DNA of 56,026 nucleotides from Nemertoderma westbladi (Eukaryota > Xenacoelomorpha > Nemertodermatida > Nemertodermatidae): NCBI GenBank assembly GCA_032718475.1, contig JAUCBJ010000538.1:1-56026 (forward strand). The letters run 5' to 3'. How positions within the stretch are numbered: position 1 is the first letter of the stretch; the number at the start of each line of letters is the position of its first letter. Below, piece after piece: positions 22,724-33,500 of this stretch. The notes beneath the pieces are model-generated. The model had not been told where the DNA came from, did not search any database, and worked only from the letters and a program-made list of their open reading frames with translations. The translations under genes and the position numbers were made by a program.

Positions 22724-23250
22724 ATGAATACCGGCACTCAACAAAACCAACGCTTATCACAGGTCGGTATGGTTACCTCGAAACCGGCGCGACTGTCCAC
22801 TCGAATACAACTTCAAAACACAAACGCCAACAATAAACTGAAAGCGAATCGAACGTCTTCAGAAGAATCTGTCATTGGGACGAAGAAAAGGAAGCCGAAA
22901 CCACGGGAATGGACCACAGCTAAGATTGAATGCTCCCATTGTCAGAGTTCCTGGACCGAAATTGAAACACCAATTGCCGATGGGCTTGATCTCTCAAACC
23001 AAAACTTCCTCTGCGGGGTTTGCGCGGCAGTAAAGATTGAAAGTCTGGAAGCTGGCATCCCTAGGTATTATTATTATAAAGAGCGTCAGCCTGCGTTTAA
23101 TAAATATATTTTAATACAAAACAGGTCGAACGCAAAGAGGCTTATAATGAAGACGAGTACTGCATTGATTATATTCCTATAAACCACCTGGCTTTGCATA
23201 TTGAACGTGCGTTTGGAAATAAGTTCGTGCTACCCTTCCGTGGGTGGTAG
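22724..23250 (+). CDS. Two-exon small CxxC protein carried by element D2 (unidentified)
   Basis: Copy of the 19259-19788 gene: exon 1 22724-23029, donor GTAAAG at 23030, acceptor CAG ending 23124, exon 2 23125-23250. The intron is 95 bp against 98 bp in D1, and both exons keep their frame. Two replacements near the second CxxC pair (His to Leu before it, Val to Ala after it) leave all four cysteines intact. Function is unknown, as for D1. Confidence 0.5.
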
Positions 23251-23520
23251 ATGTCGCGGTTATGTATTGGTGGGTGGGGGGAGGGGGGGGGGGGGTGCAG
23301 ATTAAAAGGGGTGAACACGTACTGTCCCCCTTTCTTTGATTAATTGGTGGTGTGGGTTAATCTCTCATAACCTGATTTTGTGATACAGTCGCACAATTTT
23401 AATTTGTATCTCATAACTGGGCCTCGTGCTGCGCGAAGGCCCCACGAACGTGTAACCTGCACCTCCTCAATTATTGGTAATGATAGAAATGCATTATTGT
23501 AATGACGTTACCTGTTTACC

Positions 23521-25143
23521 GGGTGTTTGAAAAATGTGGACTGGATACAGAAAACATGGACAATGGATAGGACAGACCAATCGCGGGCGAGTTGCGTCAC
23601 AAAGCATGTCCACCTTGACCTTATTCAGCTTTGTTGTCTACCTTTTTCAAATTTGAAAAAAGGTGGACTGGGTTGAGAAAGAACAGGTAATGAAATGACC
23701 AATCAGATTGATTTGCACATTATATTGTACTGTAGCAGCTCTGTCCACATTCTTCAACAATTTTCAGGAGGTTTTTAAGGATTATTGTTATTATTATCCC
23801 ATACAGTACTTACTGTGACCAACCGAAGTTATCCAAGTAGAGTAGTTCAATAATCTGGGGCGAGCCACGAAGTCTGTGAGCTGAGCCTTAGCATCAATAT
23901 TTGAACGTTAATATTCTAACACATTACGCGTTAATTAATAACTACTGTATCTATTGTACGGTAAATATATGCTTTATTTAATGTACCGTTTGTCCAGAGA
24001 TCTGTTATTAAACTACCGAGCGCAGCGAGTTTGGGTAAATAAGACAGATGGAGGCGCAAAAAGGTCAATAAAGTATTTTATTTATAGTACAATATAGGCC
24101 CCTATGTAGTTTTATTGACACTTGTGTCAAAAAGGGGACCCTTCTTCTAACCTGCTAATCTTGAAATCGCCTAAACTGAAGTCACTAGTGCCCGGTTAGT
24201 AAAGGAGAAGGTTACAGATGCGAGTTGAAAGGAACCAAAACAATAAACGAGAGTTAGAAATATTGTTATCACCTGATAAATTGGTGATAAACAGGTGATT
24301 TCAGTTAGCAGATTAGGAGGGTCCCCTATTTGTCACTAGTGCCGTTTTATTGTTAAAATCATGCTTATTATTATTATAATTACTGTTCTAAAAGAAATTG
24401 TTTAATAAATAAATTTTGTCAATATTGTACCAGTCGCACCGCAGTTTTTCTTCATCCTTATACAGTAGTGATTTGTTCGTACGTAGCAATGGAAATCTGC
24501 CCTTGCAACGATTCTAAATAATATGTAAGATAATTATTAGTTTCGTTCAGAAATATATTACTTAATATAAATATTAATATTGTATGTTCTCTTTATCTAT
24601 TAATATTTTGATGTCATATTACTATTGCGTAGCTACTCATTAAATAAACGAAATATTCCAGAATATTATATATATTACTGTACAGTGCAGTATACAGCTG
24701 ACTAATTGAAGACCATGACTTTCTTGAGACGCCTAAAGACACTTGCCTTGAAGTTGCGGATAGTCATGGGTGATAGGGAGTTGTAGCCGCGCTATTTTGT
24801 CGACAGACCAGAATAGGTCTCTTAATGCAGCTGCTTCCGGCATGCCGATTATAGATAGATAATTGAAACCTGAAAAAGGTGGACAGTACAATCACTACGA
24901 AATAGCATTGCTTTAATACGTTTCTGATTGGTCAGACTATTATCTACTGTAGGCTATATGTGTTATGTGCCTGTGTCCTTCTTTTTCAATCACACACTTA
25001 TTCCCAATTATGTAATTAAGAAAGCGAAATCTTGAAAAGGGTGGACAGACCAATCGCTAGAAACTGCTTTGCTTAATACGTTTCTGATTGGTCTGTCCGT
25101 TGTCCATGTTTTCTCTGTCCACTACACCTTTTTCAAACACCCC
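23521..25143. mobile_element. TIR transposon remnant of 1.6 kb with 8-9-bp target duplication
   Basis: The left end GGGTGTTTGAAAAATG and the right end (reverse complement GGGGTGTTTGAAAAAGG) belong to inverted repeats of about 75 bp that also share AAAACATGGACAA and GACAGACCAATC. CTGTTTACC flanks both ends (23512-23520 and 25144-25152). Partial copies of the terminal sequence recur inside (about 23640-23720, 24866-24940 and 25030-25080), suggesting repeated self-insertion or subterminal repeats. There is no transposase ORF. An 8-9-bp duplication fits hAT, P, Merlin or MULE type elements; I cannot choose. Confidence 0.8.
24118..24344. mobile_element. Nested 227-bp MITE, hAT-like
   Basis: The TIRs share AGGGGACCC and the AATCT/GCTAA blocks: left ACACTTGTGTCAAAAAGGGG, right reverse complement GCACTAGTGACAAATAGGGG. 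TTTTATTG flanks both sides (24110-24117 and 24345-24352), an 8-bp duplication. It lies wholly inside the 23521-25143 element and therefore inserted later. Confidence 0.82.
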
Positions 25144-25987
25144 CTGTTTACCTGTACATACATTATTGTTTTTGTTAGAAAATGTGATAGTAATATTTGT
25201 AATACTGTAATATGATATCATAACTTTAACTAGTTTTGGTTGAGGTACACCGAAAATACTACCGGTACTATTTGCAAAACCATGTTGAGCAAACTCTACC
25301 TTACCTAAATTGGGGATACACGTACTGTACGTACAGTTACTTGGGCTTGCTCTGCTTGTCAGAGAATCCGGTCTGCCTAAACACCAAACTACACGACTAC
25401 ACCCAACTTCCACCCAACAATGATCATAAAGTTAACTATACTGTATAATACTTATGTCTTGATAAAATAATGTAAATGAAAATGTACGGTATATACTCTT
25501 AGGTAAACATACTGTACTGTATAGTCATCTTATTCCTGTGTAACTTACATAATCCAATTATACCAAACAGTAACAGTGTAGACACATCATCACCTTTCCT
25601 GGGATTTACGTATTTACCTATCAAGTATTCCCAATTCAACCTTATACAGTATGCACAGTATTTGTACATTAGATTGACATCTTATAACCCTGTGTAATTT
25701 ACCTACAGTACAGTATCATAATTATACCATACATTATACAGTATATAGGCCCTACACATTAACTTTTCTGGGATTTACCTTTCAGGAGGCCCCATTGAAA
25801 TAACTTACATTTATATAGACCCTCTACTCTTATTTGACCCCACCTGGTACGTAGCGTGGGAAAAAAACCTGGGCAGGCGTGAGTTAAATATGTGAACGTC
25901 ATCCAAGCGTCAATTTATCAACAGGTTCATATCCATACGGTTCTATAATCTACTGTATCAAAACATGATGGGGTCTGCCTTTTGCAC

Positions 25988-26009
25988 GGGGGGGGGGGGG
26001 GGGGGGGGG
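25988..26009 (+). repeat. Poly-G run (22 G)
   Basis: Flanked on both sides by a TCTGCCTTTT-type direct repeat (about 25974 and 26010), so the run separates two halves of a small duplication. Confidence 0.92.
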
Positions 26010-26044
26010 TCTGCCTTTTATACAGGTCTTTGGCGCGCAATATT

Positions 26045-26490
26045 TGTGGGGCGAGGGGCTAGCCACGAAGTGAGTGAAGTCTTAGCATATGGCTACCATA
26101 CACGAGTTATCTTTCATTTTTGATCGCTACTGTAATAACTTGGTCATTCCTTGATGAAATTAAACCAAACTTGGTACATATCGTCATGTACTGTAGTCTG
26201 CAAAAGTTTAGAAATTTTACACATAAACATATTTTCATAGTTCCTCTGTCTGCAGCTAGGGGATGAATTGTCATAAACGTAGATGTTGCTGTAATTATAC
26301 TGTAGAGTACAGTACAACCATCCGATTCATCTGAAATTTGGAGGAGTACGCCTATCCTATGAGCATTGCTTAAATAGAAAATGTAGGCAAGCTAACGAAG
26401 TAGTAGAGCAAAAAAGTACTCGGAATACAGATTTCTCTGTTTAACCGTTCTTGGGTTAGCCGAATCTCGTGCTGCGCGAAGGCCGCACGA
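26045..26490 (+). mobile_element. Short GTGGGGC-type element
   Basis: The left end GTGGGGCGAGGGGCTAGCCA (with a small insertion) continues to AAGTGAGTGAAGTCTTAGC; the right end is CTCGTGCTGCGCGAAGGCC at about 26468. A degenerate core motif (GTCTGCAGCTAGGGG near 26251) is inside. No ORF. Confidence 0.62.
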
Positions 26491-27171
26491 ACGCGTGTCC
26501 CATACTGTTTTTAAACGGTACCACTGCCTGGACTTATCGGTAAGGCATAGAGGCATTAATATTACCTACAGTACGTTGGTATAGAGGCCCATGTGAAGTA
26601 TACCAGACTTTCTGCTGTTATATTTCACTTTGCAGATACCCCCCATGGGAAGGATACCAGGTTTTCATTAAATTGATCCATATTCATTCATTTTTGGATG
26701 CTACTATAAAATATAATTATTTTTATTTTCAAATGGATTAACACAATTATTTTAGATAAGGAAAATACTAATTGGCCACAAACTAACTCCGTAGTAATCT
26801 CACCATAATATAAATCAGTTTGCATTAATTATCATTAGCTATTAATATTGCCTAATTTGATTTGGCCTATTTTGGAACATATTATTAAATAATGACCTTC
26901 ACATTCGTGGCACCTACTGTACTACATTTCCATCAGATTTAAGTATGAGGCATAATGCCGATATCCCCATCCACAAGAAGATTTATGAAGGCCTACCGTA
27001 TTTATTTATTATACTAAATTAATGTTCTGTCCTAGTCCCTGTATGCTGCACCTGAAGGCTGCTCTAGTTTAGAAAACCTTTGAACTGAAAGAAAATTGTA
27101 CAATAATTCGATAAAATAATGGGGTGCCAACAGTATTACAGTATACTTACAGGTAGATTGATAGATTGCAG

Positions 27172-28344
27172 TGTAAAAGCTTTTGCGTAATTAGCCGGTT
27201 ATTTTCCCTGTAAAGTACTCTGTAGTTGGTTTACTGGGCATAAAAAGGCCGTGTCCTTACTGTACTGGTGTTTTAGAGGACATAAAAGCCTTTCTTCTGT
27301 ATTTGTACTTTAGAGGACATAATCCGCAATTTCGGGACGCAATAAGCTCGATACTCTTGAAAACAGTGTCGCTACCATGACGACGGCTAACAGCTGATAT
27401 TGCCACGTCGACATTTCTTTGTTTCTTTGTTCTCTCGTTGTTCGGTCGACCAATCAGAGCGTTTTTTGTCTCTGTGTTGGAGGTGGATACAGAAACTCAG
27501 GAATTCAGTGTTATGTTTTTGCCCAGAGCCTAAGAACACCGGCTTTTGGCACCTCCGTGTTTCAGTCTTTAGTCTTACATTAGTAGGCTTAATTATAGAA
27601 CGTATATCTGTTATCTAACCTAACCATACCAATGCAAACGAGCTACTTACTTACTCAACAAACTTAATTATATCTTATTAACTTTACTGCTTTTACTGTC
27701 TGTTATTCATTATATTTGTTGATGGAAGATTATATCGGAATACTGATCAATAGTCAGATACCCCACCTTCTTGATATACTAAAGGTTAGAGAGACCGGTT
27801 ACAGATAAACGATTGCGACCTATGTTAAGTGGTTTGAAGTGAATCTAATGCTATTTCATATGCCCAACATAAATCGTCTGTTGCTCTCTTTATACGTGAC
27901 CAAATTTAGTGAATGTCGGCAGATTAGTGTGCAGTATTGTGCAGCATTGTGTATGAGTGTAACTGATAACAAAGCATCTCCTAAAGAATGCGCCATATAC
28001 GTGAATCTATAGCCTTTTCGTTGTGTCTAGTTTAAGCCATAACTCTGTTTACATATTTAGAGCGCCACGTCCTAAAGGAACTGTTAATATTTCCCGAAAG
28101 TGAATAATATTTGTCAGAGATTATATATTACGATCAGTCGAATAATACAGTAGGCTTACACCATCAATCATTAAGCTCCGAACTCAGTCTCCCGGGTATA
28201 TCCAACGGGTGAATGATTGCGCATAGACTGGCTTCGGCTAATGTAGTGTATCAAATACTCGTCATAGGCTAAAGACTATCTATCATCCAAAAGACATTCT
28301 AATTTTGGCAGGTTAAACTGTCAAAGGTCTTAAAAGCGCAAACA
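27172..28344 (+). repeat. 5' LTR
   Basis: TGTAAAAGC...GCGCAAACA. The 72-codon open frame inside (27400-27618) is repeated in the 3' LTR only because the LTRs are identical there; not a gene. Confidence 0.95.
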
Positions 28345-30543
28345 ATAACAGATATTGCTTCTGGATTGCGGTGTAAGCAATCTAGTCGAAAGTACCGGTC
28401 GAACGGTAACCTGTACTGCTGTAACCAGTAGGCCTGACTGCCTGATCACCCGAACCGGTACTTACAGTACAGGTACAGCAGTATTATTCGATTTTGATAA
28501 TTATATACCGGTAGGCCTTAATAATTAATCAGGGACTGCAGCCCTGGTTTTTTATTGAGATTTTACTTATTTCTGTCAAGTTTTATTTGTTTGTAGGCCA
28601 GTATTGAGCAGAAGGCGTGTAAGCCTGCTCAGATTGTACAGATAATTTGTAGGCTTGACTGTTGGCTAACTGTTGATTAGGTCTGAACGGATTGCAGTGC
28701 ATGTAGAGTGTATGTCCGATAAAGAACAGTTAGGAAGTAGGGGCAGCCATAGCTGTAAGGTAAACCCCATCTAAAGAATAAGTCGTACTACTGGGTTAGA
28801 ACGCATACTACTTAACCATTTCGGAGTCTGCATGTCCTGTGGTTTATTTAGGCCTGATAGGAGTCCGCCAGCGTTTGGTCTGTACTTTTTTTGTGTAGTC
28901 TGTACGGGTAGCGTATAATTTTATTTAGATAATTTGTAGGCTGGATAGTTGTCTGGCTGCTGTTGGGTTTGAGGAAATTTCGGTGTGTGTAAAGCATCTG
29001 TCTGATAAAGAACGGTTAGGAAGTAGGGGCAGCCATAGCTGTAAGGTAAACCCCCATCTAAAGAATAAGTCGTACTACTGGGTTAGAACGCATACTACTT
29101 AACCATTTCGGAGTCTGCATATACCGTAGTTTGTTTAGGCTTGATAGTAGTCTGTCAGTATTTGGTTTGCATTTTGTTTGAGTAGTTTGTACACGTAGCG
29201 TAATATTTATTATTCAGAGTTTATGCGATTATTCGCAACATTCATTCCCCAAGTTTGTTCCTACAGTAATTGTGTTTGTTATACATACCGTTATAGTTAA
29301 ACTAACCCCGGTACTACATCAGGGCTGCTCGGCGTAGGTAAAGACTGGAGATTTTGTGCTTTGGTCACTCCGGCAGATACCGTGGTTCTTTTAGCTGTTC
29401 AAGTATTTTAACTACTAATTATTTGTTGTACAAGTACTTGTACCTAATTTAGGGTTTAGTGTACAGTGCTTTCCGAAAGCAATTAGTGTGTAGGCAGTAT
29501 ATTTGTGTTGTAAAGTGGTTAATAGGCACGTTGGTTCTGGTAGACCTCGGTAATTAACTTCTAGGTAGGGACACTCCGTGATACATAACGTAGTACCTAT
29601 AGCGATACGGTTATAGGTCGTCAGGCGGTGGTATTTTCCTATCTGGACAACGCAGTATATTTACTACTACTTATTATTTTCAAATACCGTAGTAACCTGT
29701 CCGTTGTAATAACCAGATATTCTAACCCTTTGTTAGGCTGGTTAGTAGACTTCTTGTAAAATTACCCTAAAAATTCGTATTTGTGTATTTGTAATTAAAT
29801 TTTTGTGTTTATTTAGAGATTGTAATCTCAACCCGAATTGTACGTAATTTGTAGTATTAAGTAACTTAGGTAAATCAGAATTATTTGTTTTAGTGTCCAA
29901 CAAGTAGCACTCCACTGAGAGCGCACAGCTTCTGTGTAGTGACTCCCCCCAGAAATAATAACATTTATTTCAAACATTGACAAAACCCATTAAACGGGTA
30001 TATATATATTATAAATCAACTCAAACGATTTATAAATAGTAGGCCTGCCATATAACAATTAGGTCTCAATATCAGTTGGACTACTGCTCGAATGACAGTA
30101 ATAAAGTAAGTAAAGTAACCAAGTAACCCTTAAAAATTCAGAAATTCAATTATTTAAAATAATTGACATACCGGTATTTACGATAGGCCTATTATCTTTA
30201 TTTCTATAAATTTAGGCTGAAATCATACCGGTACTCTGCAATTAATTCTAGTCCAGAATTATACTTATATATACTATAAGTAGGCTGTATACCGGTATTC
30301 ACGATAGGCCTATTATATATTTATATATTTGTGCTAAATTTATACCGGTATTCTGTAACAAACCTAGTCTGTAATAATACTTATATATATACTATAAACA
30401 TACCGGTATTCTAATATATTATATATATCACGCTACACTGAGTAGCAGTATCGGTAATTAATTGTTAGGCTAACAGTGATACTGAATTACTAGACTTGCT
30501 TTAACTGTAATATAGCAGTAGGCATTCAACTATACAATCAAAC
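28345..30543 (+). other. Long leader of the LTR element with a ~280-bp imperfect direct duplication
   Basis: No ORF. A block of about 119 bp starting near 28713 (GATAAAGAACAGTTAGGAAG) recurs near 29003 almost unchanged, with diverged sequence around it, giving two units of about 280 bp (about 28640-28920 and 28921-29200). Downstream, CATACCGGTATT and TAGGCCTATTA motifs repeat at about 30170, 30290 and 30400. A leader this long and repeated could act in packaging or translation, but nothing proves it. Confidence 0.7.
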
Positions 30544-33500
30544 ATGGCTGACACAAGGCAAACTCTGTCAGATAGTCTCCTAGAAACAACAGCCTGTTTC
30601 TCAGATCAAAGTGTAGAGAATCCCAGACCGAGGTCTGAAACCCCTCATACTGTAAGAAGGGTGACCCCTGCAGTGGTTGTGTCAGAACCTAGGTTGGTAG
30701 AAGCGATTTCGCAATTTGCGAAGTTAGTGAAGCGCCGTTGGTCTGCCATAGGCACTCGGGCCCAAGTCAAGCGGGATCAAGAAGCAGCTGTCAAACAGCA
30801 GCAACATCCTAGCCAAGAACCTAGTTTTCAGCGGCCCGATAGCTCCAGTAGTTCGGATACTGATGAGCGGACGCCCGAATGCGGAGCGAAGATGGTGGAT
30901 AAGGTTTATGATGAGCGGCCAACCTATGAAGAATCAACCGACGCCACTTTTTCTCAAGAAGAAAGCGAAGTGACAGCAGAGAAACCGCATAAGAGGGATG
31001 CTATTGACATCTATCTGTCAGACTATCAACGCTTTGTAGGAGATGAAGAGTTGAGGAGAAGGTTGGAGGGGCTTAGCCCTAATAGTGAAGGAACCAAGCT
31101 TGTGCTGGACGCAATCGATGCGGAAATGTTAGCTGCGAACCAAGCTAAATTTGATGAACTCCTCCGCATCATTAGAGTCCAAGAAGAGCAAGTAAAGAAA
31201 AAACTTATAGAAGACAGAAAGAAAATAGCAGCAGCAGTGGCAGCTGCAGAAGCAGAAAGAAAAGCAGCCGAAATGGAAAGAAAAGCGGCAATGGCAGCGG
31301 CCGAAGCGGAAAGAAAAATAGCAGTGGCAGAAGCAGAACGGAGGGCATCTGAAGAGACAACCCAACTAGAGTTGGAAAATCTTCAAGAGAGGCAAGACAA
31401 CTTCAATAAACAGTTAACAGCTAGTAATATGCAGAGGATGAGTCGATCTACTCCCAAAAGACAGGGGTATACATCATCTGAGGAAGGCGATACTACCGAT
31501 CCTGAAGGCGGAGGAAATCGATCTCGCCTAAGCAGACGTAAAAGAATGTCCCACCGTCAGAAATTGCCTGAATTGCCTCCAGCTGTTCGAAGGCAACTAA
31601 ATAACACCAACTTAGGTAGTACAGAACCCACAGACCAAATAATTACAATAGAGAGACTCCCTACTATAGTAGATGAGCCTGAAATAATTAGGCCTATTCC
31701 CGAAGCCACCCTTTCGGTCGTAGAGACACCTGTACTCCCTGAACCTACCTCTCAATTCCCTTTGCACAGCACTAAGCTACCTGTGCCTAGAGGAACAGCC
31801 CTTGAAACAGTGTCGGTCCTGGACTCCGAGCGAAATATAAAGGATATATCGCCCGTAGTCCCTCGTCTGCCCGCTACGACGTTGGCGGATCCCGCTTCGG
31901 CGGTTGATTGGGTGGACGAGAGACGGCGGGGGATGGACATTCTCCTCGGAAAGATGGATGAGAATCGAATGAGCTCCTCCCAACAGGTCCGAGAGCTAGA
32001 AGGGACTGTTCAACAGTTAAAGGGAACCGTAAAGGAAAGTAGGTTAGAGTTGCAAGAAGTGCAGCAAAATATCGCGCTAGAACGTGATAAATTAGTAAAT
32101 TTACAAAAGGGTATACTACCACCCCCTGTAACAATGTGTCAACCTGTTAGGTCTGAAGTATCTCATGCGCAAGGTGTGGAGCCTACACGCATCTATACTG
32201 CTAGCGAAGTAGAAACTCCTATAGTGAACCCTATTAAGAGTAATTATAGACCTATTGATAATGATATTCCCTATAGACCGGATCATAATCCGAGAAATTT
32301 ATATACCGATAACTCGATATTAAATAACACGATGGCCCAAGAAAGTTTTACGCGTCAAATGGCTAGAACCGAAGCCCGGCAAGCGGTAAAGGTGGGAGAG
32401 ATCGTCAAGTTCAATGGAGATGAGATGAAATGGTTACCTTTTAATGAATATTACAAAGATAACATACAGAACTCTGTGCTATCTAATGGAGAGAAACTTA
32501 GATTCCTCATCAAGTGCTTGGAAGGATCTCCCAAGTTAATGGCGTTAAAGTTTATTGGACATCCAGACGGATTAAGACAAGTTTGGGATACACTAAACAT
32601 CAGGTATGGTAATAGGAATAATATAGCTGGGTATTTGTATGCAAAGTTAGTAGCGCCCCGAAAGTTTATGAGCAGCGGGATTATAGAGTTTTCCGATGAG
32701 ATTCAGGAGATCTGCAGACAATTAGATTGGCTAGGTAAGTATCATGAGTATCAGAGTGCTATGCTTATTAGAGCAGTGGCTTCTACTTTACCGAAGGGTG
32801 GAGTAGGTACACGCTGGGATAAGAAAGTGTTATATATGATGGAACAACAACGACGAGACCCTACCATGGCTGATCTTATGTCATTCTTAGATGGAGAAGT
32901 GAAATTACAGCTCCTAAGGCAGTCCAGAGAGAAGACACTGGAAAACAAGGTAAGTGAGAAACCCGTTTCTAGGAGAAGGGTAACACCAGTGTGTTATACA
33001 GACGATGGCGAAAGCCAGACTTCTCAAGGAGAGGACAGCGGAAAAGACACTGAAAGATCTTATTATGGCAATAAAGCGCCTATAGAACAGGTAAGTAAAT
33101 TCAAGTCTCGACCCAATGACAGAAGAGAACTGGTAAGAAAAACCCCTCCTACGTCTCCCAAGAGAATTCATGTAAGAAAGCCCGAGGAAAGAACAAGTGT
33201 GCACCACACAGCACAGGTTAAAGTAAGTAACATCAAACCCAAATGTGTGCTGTGCGACGGGCCCCACCGCTTGAATATGTGCGATGAATTCTTAAAGAAA
33301 TCATTAAAAGAGAGACGGGAAGTCATGTGGGATAAGCGGTTGTGTTATAATTGCCTCAGACGAGGACACCAACGGCGAACCTGTTACTTCGACGCAAGGT
33401 GTGCAAAGTGCGGTGCAAAACATCATATCTTGTTGCACACTGAATTCGAACGAAGCAGCCCGAGTCAGGTAAGTGAGTCCGAACAACTACATGTCCAATT

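Larger units (their letters stand above)
20019..23455 (+). mobile_element. Head-to-tail duplicated element, copy D2 (empty LTR site)
   Basis: It starts at GAGCCACGAAGTGAGTGAGC, directly after D1, and ends at the same GCGCGAAGGCCCCACGAACG sequence (about 23436-23455). It lacks the solo LTR, showing the pre-insertion target at 22179-22183. It carries an extra segment (about 22292-22480) whose right part is an inverted copy of 20629-20699. Only scattered substitutions and small indels separate it from D1, so the tandem duplication is recent. Confidence 0.82.
25153..27166. other. Non-coding interval with poly-G run and one short GTGGGGC element
   Basis: No convincing gene. The open frame 25057-25413 (minus) largely overlaps the transposon end. 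Contains the 22-G run at 25988-26009 and the repeat at 26045-26490; the remainder is AT-rich with many TACAGTA/TACTGTA short motifs. Confidence 0.55.

Noticed and set aside
27400-27618. 72-aa ORF, identical at 38464-38682
   Set aside because: Lies inside the LTRs and is identical only because the LTRs are.
31129-31365. Phe/Cys-rich minus-strand ORF
   Set aside because: Shadow of the Lys/Glu/Ala-rich coiled-coil part of the Gag ORF.
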